Part shown: piece by piece, positions 16,552 to 24,920 of the stretch
How positions within the stretch are numbered: position 1 is the first letter of the stretch
How the letters are laid out: each line of letters starts with the position of its first letter
Source of the DNA: Actinomycetota bacterium
Lineage (GTDB): Bacteria; Actinomycetota; Actinomycetes; Nanopelagicales; Nanopelagicaceae
DNA length: 24,920 nucleotides
Reading direction: 5' to 3'
Assembly (NCBI GenBank): GCA_947496345.1
Contig: CANMCL010000005.1
Location: 1 to 24,920 of the forward strand
Position numbers and translations under genes: made by a program
The notes under the pieces: generated by a model
The model's input: the letters and a program-made list of their open reading frames with translations, nothing else
What the model was told of the DNA's origin: nothing
Database searches by the model: none

Positions 16552-17235
16552 ATGGCCGACCTGATTCTTGTCGTAGATGATGAAGCCGGAGTTCGTGAAC
16601 TATTAGGGGATGCACTTCGCATCGCTGGCTTTGAAACCGCAACCGCCCAAGACGGCATGTCAGCCTTGACGGCAATCCGCAATAAGAAACCTGATTTATT
16701 GATAATAGATATAAATATGCCGCTGATGGATGGCTTTGAGTTGGTCGAAAGACTCCGATCGATGGGCGATAACACCCCAGCACTTATGTTAAGCGCTCGT
16801 GCGGATCGAATAGATATAACACGGGGGTTAACTCTTGGTGCAGATGACTATGTAACAAAACCTTTCGGCCTAGAAGAACTTCTATTGCGAGTTAAAGCGA
16901 TTCTTAGGCGTTCGCAAATTTCAGAAAATGTCTCCACAGAATTGCGCTGCGGACCTATTCTTGTGATCGAATCTAGCCATACAGTTAAGTTCAATGAGGA
17001 AATAATTGATCTATCACCCACAGAGTTTAGGCTTCTCCAAGTCTTAGTCGAGAACAAGAATCGAGTTCTGAGCAAGAGCTTACTTCTGGATGAAGTCTGG
17101 GGCATAACTTTTGAATCTGAAAGTACAGTTGCTGATACATATATTTCATACCTGAGAAAGAAGTTGCACAAGGATGGCTTTGAAGGGATTAAGACAATTC
17201 GTGGCGTTGGCTTCGTAATTCAGGAACCCAAGTAA
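16552..17235 (+). CDS. OmpR/PhoB-family response regulator
   Basis: This 227-residue DNA-binding response regulator accepts phosphate from the kinase encoded next to it. The receiver domain shows the acidic pair D9-D10, phosphoacceptor D53 (IIDINMPLMDGFE), T/S switch region MLSARAD and K103 (VTKPF). The C-terminal winged helix carries LSPTEFRLLQVLVENKNRVLSK and ends with TIRGVGFVIQ, the OmpR-type signature. I take the ATG at 16552, which puts DD at residue 9-10; the TTG at 16516 adds an unsupported tail. Its stop overlaps the kinase start in TAATG, so both proteins are coupled. No specific named orthologue (PhoP, PrrA, TcrX) is assigned. Confidence 0.93.
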   Translation: MADLILVVDDEAGVRELLGDALRIAGFETATAQDGMSALTAIRNKKPDLLIIDINMPLMDGFELVERLRSMGDNTPALMLSARADRIDITRGLTLGADDYVTKPFGLEELLLRVKAILRRSQISENVSTELRCGPILVIESSHTVKFNEEIIDLSPTEFRLLQVLVENKNRVLSKSLLLDEVWGITFESESTVADTYISYLRKKLHKDGFEGIKTIRGVGFVIQEPK

Positions 17236-18449
17236 TGATTAAGAAATCTAGTAGTAAGTATGCAGCGATTTCGATTTTTGTCACAACTATTCTTTCGACT
17301 GTAATTGGCGGATTTGCAACGATTGATGCAAAAAATTCCGAGTTACAACAAATTGACCAATCCATAAATCTAGTAGTCGAACGCGTCAATTCTTATCCAG
17401 CAGAGGCAATAAGCGCAGCAATTTTCACCATTGATGAAGAGAGCCTTGATTTAACCTTAGCCCTATTCACTAAGGAGGGGGATGAAACGGTTATCAATGA
17501 ATCTCACTTGATTTATCCCGGGATAGATTCAATCGCGTTGGTTAAGAAAGCACTCTCATCCCCAATCTCTGTTGAGGATGCAGACCCCTACCGGCTTAGA
17601 ACTATTGAAATAGCGGGAGGTGACTATCTAATAGTTGCTGCAGATTTACGTAAATTAGATGTAAATTTGAAATCCAATTTGAAGAACTTGATTATATTCA
17701 CCATCGTAGCCAACGTCTTCGCAATCTTTATCTCAATTCTCTTCCTGCGACGCCACAATCGCGGTTTAGATGCGCAGGCGTTGGAAAGAATGCAGAGATT
17801 TTTAGGTGATGCGTCGCACGAACTGCGAACCCCTCTTACAGTAATCAAGGGCTATAGCGAGATGCTCAGCAAAGGTCAGATGAGTGATGTGGTGGATAGG
17901 GCGAGAGCGTTTTCGCGAGTAAATACCGAGATAGAACGTATGGAGAATTTGATCCACGACTTGCTATTACTAGCCGAACTTGGCGAGAGTCGTCCGACTA
18001 CTTTTGAAGAGATTGATCTAACTGAATTAACGCATGCGCACGTTAATGACTTCGAACTCTTCAACAAGGGGCGCAAAATCAGTATCTCGCTCGAAGAAGA
18101 ATGCCGCCTGAAAGGTTCGCGTGAACATTTAAATCGATTAATTCAAAACTGCTTATCAAATATTGTTCGACACACACCAGCAGATGCTGCTGTTTCAATA
18201 ACGCTAAAGAGCAAAGGTAAGAGAGTGAATTTAGTTATTGAAGATGGTGGCCCCGGACTTGCGGATAGTGCTTATCGCACTGAGATTGCGGCAATGAATA
18301 GATTTGATCCATCACGCTCGCGCGATAGTGGCGGTTCAGGTCTTGGCATGAGCATCATCGCTGCAATTGTGCAAGAACATAACGGCAAACTTGAATTACG
18401 CAAGAGCAATTTAGGCGGCCTTGCTGTAGACGTTGAATTAGCTAAGTGA
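17235..18449 (+). CDS. membrane sensor histidine kinase (partner of the upstream regulator)
   Basis: This 404-residue kinase has two membrane helices, at about residues 8-29 and 150-172, enclosing an extracytoplasmic sensor of about 120 residues without recognisable domain. The DHp domain carries GDASHELRTPLTVIKGYSEML with phosphoacceptor H195. The ATPase domain shows the N-box NRLIQNCLSNIVRHT, the EDGGPGL G1-box and the SGGSGLGMSI G2-box. No HAMP linker is obvious between the second helix and H195, which is short. The ATG overlaps the regulator stop by one base (TAATG). The signal sensed is unknown. Confidence 0.92.
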   Translation: MIKKSSSKYAAISIFVTTILSTVIGGFATIDAKNSELQQIDQSINLVVERVNSYPAEAISAAIFTIDEESLDLTLALFTKEGDETVINESHLIYPGIDSIALVKKALSSPISVEDADPYRLRTIEIAGGDYLIVAADLRKLDVNLKSNLKNLIIFTIVANVFAIFISILFLRRHNRGLDAQALERMQRFLGDASHELRTPLTVIKGYSEMLSKGQMSDVVDRARAFSRVNTEIERMENLIHDLLLLAELGESRPTTFEEIDLTELTHAHVNDFELFNKGRKISISLEEECRLKGSREHLNRLIQNCLSNIVRHTPADAAVSITLKSKGKRVNLVIEDGGPGLADSAYRTEIAAMNRFDPSRSRDSGGSGLGMSIIAAIVQEHNGKLELRKSNLGGLAVDVELAK

Positions 18450-18496
18450 TGAATTTCTTTTGGCAATTGCATGAAAATCTAAGGTATTTTTAGTCC

Positions 18497-21028
<2,532 letters not shown>

Positions 21029-21029
<1 letters not shown>

Positions 21030-21502
21030 TGAAACGCAGCCTTGCTGGAATATTAGCTTTTTCATTGGTACTACTTACTGGATGTGGAGATAATGACGTG
21101 AGCGCAACCGCAGATAATTTGCCAACAGTCACAACCAATATGGGCGAAGCTCCAACAATCGGCGCACCGAGTGGAACTCCACCGACAACTCTAGAATCAA
21201 AAGATATAGTTGTTGGAACGGGAGCGGAAGTATCCTCGACTTCTACAATTACATTTCATTACACGCTGATGACTTGGTCGAATGGCGCGCTAATCGAATC
21301 TTCTTGGAATAGCGGTACACCTGCAACTTACCCACTAGCTGAATTGATTGTCGGATGGCAGCAAGGCATTCCAGGAATGAAGGTCGGCGGTCGACGTTTG
21401 TTGGTAGTCCCACCTGATCTTGGTTACGGAGCACAAGGCAGTGGGCCTGTCGGTCCAAACGAAACCCTGGTTTTCGTGATGGATATCGTTAGCGTTTCGT
21501 AA
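21029..21502 (+). CDS. FKBP-type peptidyl-prolyl isomerase lipoprotein
   Basis: This 157-residue protein starts with a lipoprotein signal peptide with the lipobox LTGC, the acylated cysteine being C19. A Thr/Pro-rich linker of about 40 residues is followed by an FKBP domain (about 63-157) with the typical ATYPLAELIVGWQQGIPGMKVGGRRLLVVPPDLGYG run and the final ETLVFVMDIVSV. It should sit on the outer face of the membrane and speed proline isomerisation in secreted proteins. The start overlaps the argG stop (TAATG), so it depends on argG translation or transcript. The functional link to arginine synthesis is unclear. Confidence 0.93.
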
Positions 21503-21577
21503 TTACCGCTAAATTGTAGTTAATAGGTAGTAAATACGCCGAGGTAACTGCAACACTGCTTGAAGCGCTAGAATGAA

Positions 21578-21710
21578 GGTGTTGTTTTTCGGGGTCGATG
21601 TAATTTCGAACCGGCAGTTAAAGTCTGCGACCCGGTCAAGGCCATTGACCGGTGGATTGGGTGAAATTCCCGAACCGACGGTTAAAGTCCGGATGAGAGA
21701 AAACCAACAT
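21578..21710 (+). ncRNA. FMN riboswitch (RFN element)
   Basis: The conserved RFN core is clear: CCGGCAGTTAAAGTCTGCGACCCG, a variable stem GGTCAAGGCCATTGACC, then GGTGAAATTCCCGAACCGACGG-like and TTAAAGTCCGGATGAGAGAAAA blocks. P1 forms between TGTTGTTTTTC (21580-21590) and GAGAAAACCAACA (21699-21709 in part), 11 pairs with one T/C mismatch. It senses flavin mononucleotide and controls the downstream riboflavin genes beginning with ribD at 21824. The expression platform extends to the ribD start. The core is given above in pieces only; its position is 21591-21700. Confidence 0.95.
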
Positions 21711-21712
21711 GT

Positions 21713-21767
21713 AGTCGACGCATGCTTTGTTTTTGGTTAATCCAAACAAAGTTTTATTGCGTCGGCT
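21713..21767 (+). terminator. candidate rho-independent terminator of the FMN riboswitch
   Basis: An inner hairpin has CTTTGTT (21725-21731) pairing with AACAAAG (21745-21751), then TGG with CCA after a two-base bulge and a TTAAT loop, followed by GTTTTATT. An outer stem AGTCGACGCA (21713-21722) pairs with TGCGTCGGCT (21758-21767), ten pairs including one G-U. The fold sits just after P1, where the FMN-bound state would leave it free to form. The U-tract is interrupted, so termination strength is uncertain. Confidence 0.5.
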
Positions 21768-21792
21768 CGTACCGCTTTTCCACCCCGAGATG

Positions 21793-21820
21793 CAACATCC
21801 GTTCTCGAATAAGGGTGTTG
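21793..21820 (+). promoter_or_regulatory. candidate ribosome-binding-site sequestering hairpin before ribD
   Basis: CAACATCC (21793-21800) can pair with GGGTGTTG (21813-21820), eight pairs with one G-U, masking most of the AAGGG Shine-Dalgarno (21811-21815) that serves the ribD ATG at 21824. The masking strand can instead pair with GGTGTTG in P1 of the riboswitch (21578-21584), giving a possible FMN-dependent strand exchange. Confidence 0.45.
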
Positions 21821-21823
21821 ACG

Positions 21824-22843
21824 ATGAAGCAAGTACTAAGGGAAGAAGCTGCGATGGCCCGTGCCATCGATTGTGCTCGCCTTGGTCTTGGCAAGACCTT
21901 CCCAAATCCAATTGTTGGCGCAGTGATCACATCGGCAACTGGAGAAATAGTCAGTGAGGGTTTTCATCAAGGGGGAGATCACGCCGAAGTAATTGCAATT
22001 AATACTGCGAGAGAAATACCAGCCGGATCAATTCTTTATGTGAGTTTGGAGCCTTGTAACCATCACGGCAAAACCCCACCGTGCGTGGATGCGATCATCA
22101 AATCTGGAATCAGAAAAGTTGTTTACGCGGTTAGCGATCCAAATCCTGCCGCAGCTGGGGGAGCAGATCGCTTACGCGCAGCTGGCATAGAAGTGGAATC
22201 AGGAATTGGTGAAGTGCAAGCACGCCTGGAAAATCGTGCCTGGCTCACGAAGATGGAACTAGGACGTCCCCGAATTACTTGGAAGATCGCTTCAACAATG
22301 GATGGGAAAGTAGCCACGAGTGATGGCAGCTCTAAATGGATTACTGGAGAACTCGCTCGAACTGATGTTGCGCATATGCGCTCACAATTTGACGCAATTA
22401 TTACTTCGACAGCAACAGTGATCGCCGATGATCCACTGATGACGAGCAAAGGGTTTGGCAAGAATCCGGTTCGCATTGTTGTAGGAAGAACTGAAATCAA
22501 TGCTGGGGCACAAATTATGGATAGCTCAGCCGAAACTATCTTTATCAAATCTCAAAACTTAAAGGATTTGATTGCATTGGCCAACGAACGAGGCTTTAAT
22601 CAAGTATTAATCGAATCAGGACCAACTTTCGGCACCGCTCTTTTGCGCGAAGATTTGATCGACGAAATTGTGCTCTTTCAGGCACCAACCCTCTTTGGAT
22701 CTGGGAAGCCAGCCATTGGTGATTTAGGAATAACAAACATATCTGGACGATTAGATTTTGAGATCTCTGGTGTAGAGATGATCGGTTCGGATTTAAAAAT
22801 AACGCTTAACAAAAGCGCTAACAGGATAGAAGGTGGGCGTTAA
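21824..22843 (+). CDS. ribD: Bifunctional riboflavin biosynthesis protein RibD
   Basis: RibD deaminates the GTP-derived pyrimidine and then reduces its ribosyl side chain in riboflavin synthesis. The deaminase half has zinc ligands H53 and catalytic E55 (GGDHAEVIA), C78 and C87 (EPCNHHGKTPPC). The reductase half follows from about 145 with RITWKIASTMDGKVAT and VLIESGPTFGTALL. The 339-residue length is normal for the fusion. I choose the ATG at 21824, preceded by AAGGG at 21811; the frame open from 21722 runs through the riboswitch platform and is not used. Its stop overlaps the ribE start (TAATG). Confidence 0.97.
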   Translation: MKQVLREEAAMARAIDCARLGLGKTFPNPIVGAVITSATGEIVSEGFHQGGDHAEVIAINTAREIPAGSILYVSLEPCNHHGKTPPCVDAIIKSGIRKVVYAVSDPNPAAAGGADRLRAAGIEVESGIGEVQARLENRAWLTKMELGRPRITWKIASTMDGKVATSDGSSKWITGELARTDVAHMRSQFDAIITSTATVIADDPLMTSKGFGKNPVRIVVGRTEINAGAQIMDSSAETIFIKSQNLKDLIALANERGFNQVLIESGPTFGTALLREDLIDEIVLFQAPTLFGSGKPAIGDLGITNISGRLDFEISGVEMIGSDLKITLNKSANRIEGGR

Positions 22844-23451
22844 TGTTTACCGGACTAATTCAGGCAGTTGGACGAGTTGCGGCTATCGAGCATCACGAAA
22901 GTAGCGCGCGGCTGGTGATTTCTAGTTCAGATATCGCTCAACAAATTGCCCAAGGTGATTCGGTCAGCGTTAATGGTGTCTGCCTCACAGTTGTTTCCCT
23001 CGACAAATCCCAATTTGCCGTCGATGTAATGGTGCAAACTCTTAAGTTAACAAGCACTGGATCACTTGAAATTGGATCAGATGTAAACCTAGAACTTGCG
23101 ACCCGGACCGCTGATCGTTTGGGCGGACATATAGTTCAAGGACATGTGGATGGCGTGGCAACAATTTCGCTAATCACCGCTGATTCGCAGTGGACTCGGA
23201 TGGATCTGGCAATTCCAAAGGGTTTAATGAAATACGTAGTCGCCCAAGGCTCTATCTGCCTCGAAGGCGTTTCACTCACTGTCGGTGAGATAAATGATCC
23301 AGCCGATCAAATCTCGGTATGGCTTATTCCGGAAACTCTTGCCAAGACCAACCTTTCAAAGAAGATGCAGGGTGATCAAGTAAACGTGGAAGTCGATGTT
23401 CTAGCCAAGTACGTTGAAAGACTTATCGCACGAGGACAGGAAGAAAAATGA
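22843..23451 (+). CDS. ribE: Riboflavin synthase, alpha subunit
   Basis: Riboflavin synthase dismutates two molecules of dimethyl-ribityllumazine to give riboflavin. The 202-residue protein contains two homologous barrel repeats; the first begins MFTGLIQAVGRV and includes VSVNGVCLTV and RLGGHIVQGHVDG, the second carries SICLEGVSLTVGEI. Both halves are complete, so it should trimerise normally. Starts at an ATG overlapping the ribD stop, and its own TGA overlaps the ribBA ATG by four bases (ATGA). Named ribE here in the actinobacterial and E. coli sense (ribC elsewhere). Confidence 0.97.
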   Translation: MFTGLIQAVGRVAAIEHHESSARLVISSSDIAQQIAQGDSVSVNGVCLTVVSLDKSQFAVDVMVQTLKLTSTGSLEIGSDVNLELATRTADRLGGHIVQGHVDGVATISLITADSQWTRMDLAIPKGLMKYVVAQGSICLEGVSLTVGEINDPADQISVWLIPETLAKTNLSKKMQGDQVNVEVDVLAKYVERLIARGQEEK

Positions 23452-24641
23452 ATAACTTGGATCAAGTTCTTAGCGAATTTAGAGCGGGTAAATTCATTGT
23501 CGTCACAGATGATGAAAATCGCGAAAACGAAGCAGATCTAATTCTTTTAGCGGAGAAATCGACAGCGGAGAATATTGGCTTTATGGTTCGCTACACCTCG
23601 GGTGTTATATGCGGGGTCATAACTGCGGAAACAGCCAAACGTTTAAAACTTCCGCTGATGGTTAAGCGCAACGAGGATAATCACAGCACCGCATTTACAG
23701 TCACCGTTGACGCTATCGCAGGTCGTTCAACTGGTATTCCTGCCGAAGAGCGTGCAAATACTTTAAGAGCGCTGGCCGATATCAATTCACAACCAACAGA
23801 TTTTGCGCGCCCCGGCCATGTCTTTCCTTTAATCTCCGTTTCTGGCGGACTGCACGAGCGTCGTGGACATACGGAAGCGAGCATCGCCTTATGTGAACTT
23901 TCGGGTTCTAATTCTGCAGCCGTTTTATCCGAATTGGTAAATGATGATGGATCAATGATGCGGGGAGCGCAGATCACCGATTTCGCAAAGCAACACGGTC
24001 TGCAAGTAATCTCAATCGAAGAACTCGCGCGTGTGGCCCCAAAACTTCCCGTCAATGAAGTCCATGGCTTGGATTGGGCTGAGCTTCCACTAAGTGATGC
24101 CGCTTGGAAGATTTCTACATTTATATCTGCAACTGGTGCCGAGCACGCAATTCTTAAACTCGGTGCTGAAGGCGCGAGTCAACCTTTGGTGCGAATCCAT
24201 TCAGAGTGTTTAACAGGAGATGTCTTTGGATCAAAGCGCTGTGACTGTGGATCGCAGTTACAAGAGGCGACTCGTTTAATTCAAGAGAGTGGCTATGGCT
24301 ACATCATTTATCTGCGCGATCACGAAGGCCGCGGTATCGGTTTAGCAGAGAAGATTCGCGCCTACGTTCTGCAAGATTCTGGTCAGGATACGGTTCAGGC
24401 AAATATCTCGATAGGTCAACCCGTTGACGATCGCACATATGAAGATGCTGCGGATATTCTGCAATTATTGCAAATGAAGTCTTTAACGCTTCTAACAAAT
24501 AATCCTGAGAAAATCGCGGCGATCAAGGGTTCTGGGATTTCTGTGACACCGGCTGCACTTGAAGTAATCGCCAACAAGCACAATCAAAAGTACTTGGAAA
24601 CTAAACGAGATAAGTTAAATCACGCGTTAGGAGCGCTCTAA
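23448..24641 (+). CDS. ribBA: Bifunctional DHBP synthase / GTP cyclohydrolase II (RibBA)
   Basis: RibBA supplies both precursors of riboflavin: the N-terminal DHBP synthase half makes the four-carbon unit from ribulose 5-phosphate, the C-terminal half opens GTP. DHBP synthase motifs are DDENRENEADLIL and RPGHVFPL, with the acid-rich loop and GHTEASIALCEL. GTP cyclohydrolase II zinc ligands are C254, C265 and C267 (SECLTGDVFGSKRCDCGS), followed by YLRDHEGRGIGLAEKIRAY. The 397-residue length fits the fusion. The start overlaps the ribE stop, and the TAA shares its last A with the ribH ATG. Confidence 0.98.
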   Translation: MNNLDQVLSEFRAGKFIVVTDDENRENEADLILLAEKSTAENIGFMVRYTSGVICGVITAETAKRLKLPLMVKRNEDNHSTAFTVTVDAIAGRSTGIPAEERANTLRALADINSQPTDFARPGHVFPLISVSGGLHERRGHTEASIALCELSGSNSAAVLSELVNDDGSMMRGAQITDFAKQHGLQVISIEELARVAPKLPVNEVHGLDWAELPLSDAAWKISTFISATGAEHAILKLGAEGASQPLVRIHSECLTGDVFGSKRCDCGSQLQEATRLIQESGYGYIIYLRDHEGRGIGLAEKIRAYVLQDSGQDTVQANISIGQPVDDRTYEDAADILQLLQMKSLTLLTNNPEKIAAIKGSGISVTPAALEVIANKHNQKYLETKRDKLNHALGAL

Positions 24642-24920
24642 TGGCCGGCCACTCACCTGATATTAAAATCCCACAACTTCCCCACCTTAAAGCGATAGTA
24701 ATTACGGCAGCGTGGCATCCAGAAATTTGCGATGCACTAGTTGCCGGCGCATTGCGCGGGGTCAAAGCCGCTGGCATCAGTAACCCAACAACTCGCACGG
24801 TTGCGGGTTCATTTGAACTTCCACTTGCGGCGCAATTGGCTTTCGATGAAGGTTTTGATGTTGCAGTAATTGTCGGATTGGTACTTCGCGGCGAAACTCC
24901 TCATTTTGATTATGTCTGCC
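24641..24920 (+). CDS. ribH: 6,7-Dimethyl-8-ribityllumazine synthase, N-terminal part (cut by window end)
   Basis: Lumazine synthase condenses the pyrimidine with DHBP, the step before riboflavin synthase. The visible 93 residues begin MAGHSPDIKIPQL and contain the substrate-binding TAAWHPEICDALVAGA, the phosphate-contact GSFELPLAA and the VLRGETPHFDYVC block, all in the right order and spacing for RibH. The frame is open to base 24920 with no stop, so the C-terminus lies outside the window. It overlaps ribBA by one base (TAATG) and ends the riboflavin cluster seen here. Confidence 0.96.
   Translation, partial: MAGHSPDIKIPQLPHLKAIVITAAWHPEICDALVAGALRGVKAAGISNPTTRTVAGSFELPLAAQLAFDEGFDVAVIVGLVLRGETPHFDYVC

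Noticed and set aside
21540..21577. Promoter for the rib operon with TAGAAT at 21569 as -10
   Set aside because: No convincing -35 lies at the right spacing (only a poor TAACTG-like match), and the predicted start would remove part of P1, so it is mentioned but not listed as a feature.
21722..21823. RibD start at 21722, giving 34 extra residues
   Set aside because: This stretch is the riboswitch expression platform, and the ATG at 21824 has a well-placed AAGGG and gives the normal RibD N-terminus.
22123..22548. Antisense open frame of 141 codons inside ribD
   Set aside because: It is a shadow of the ribD codon pattern with no ribosome-binding site or recognisable domain.

Overview
The window reads as the chromosome of a low-GC, streamlined actinobacterium. 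The markers are an actinobacterial mtrB-comF-secA block, a PdtaS-type histidine kinase beside whiB1, a Rv3235-like (DUF6459) protein, and dense packing: TAATG and ATGA start/stop overlaps, and convergent genes sharing TTAA at their stops. Base composition looks close to 45-50 % GC, unlike high-GC soil actinobacteria. I infer a freshwater planktonic lineage such as acI/Nanopelagicales; the phylum is secure, the lineage is not. The whole window is ordinary chromosome: I see no insertion sequence, prophage, CRISPR array, toxin-antitoxin module or defence island, and no gene-free stretch above about 300 bases except the riboflavin riboswitch leader.

Left part (1-8650): the C-terminal half of the MtrB sensor kinase, then ComF-like phosphoribosyltransferase and SecA on the plus strand, with lpqB and hpf absent from their usual places. 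A Rv3235-like protein converges on secA. A divergent plus-strand run then carries a SAF-domain protein, a CpaE/MinD-like protein that has lost its P-loop lysine, a DUF6912-like protein and the PdtaS-like kinase, ending against a convergent whiB1.

Middle (8650-16430): a minus-strand tRNA-Arg(CCG), the msrA-msrB methionine sulfoxide repair pair, then a LacI-type regulator, a PYROXD2-like FAD oxidoreductase and a trans-sulfuration PLP enzyme in one tight run. Four helically phased TTGCA motifs precede the LacI gene. Two small uncharacterised genes follow (a 50-residue acidic-tailed peptide and a 127-residue membrane protein). A GH13 alpha-glucosidase and a secreted coiled-coil protein lie on the minus strand.

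Right part (16430-24920): an OmpR-type two-component system divergent from the secreted protein, with an 11-bp-spaced direct repeat between them; a Methyltransf_32-like methyltransferase; argG (long, E. coli-type form) translationally coupled to an FKBP lipoprotein; and an FMN riboswitch driving ribD-ribE-ribBA-ribH, the last cut by the window edge. Every rib junction overlaps, so one FMN-sensing leader probably controls the whole riboflavin pathway. The most interesting non-coding signals are in that leader, where a segment of riboswitch P1 is repeated at the ribD Shine-Dalgarno, giving a plausible strand-exchange switch, and in the two regulatory regions upstream of the LacI gene and the two-component system.
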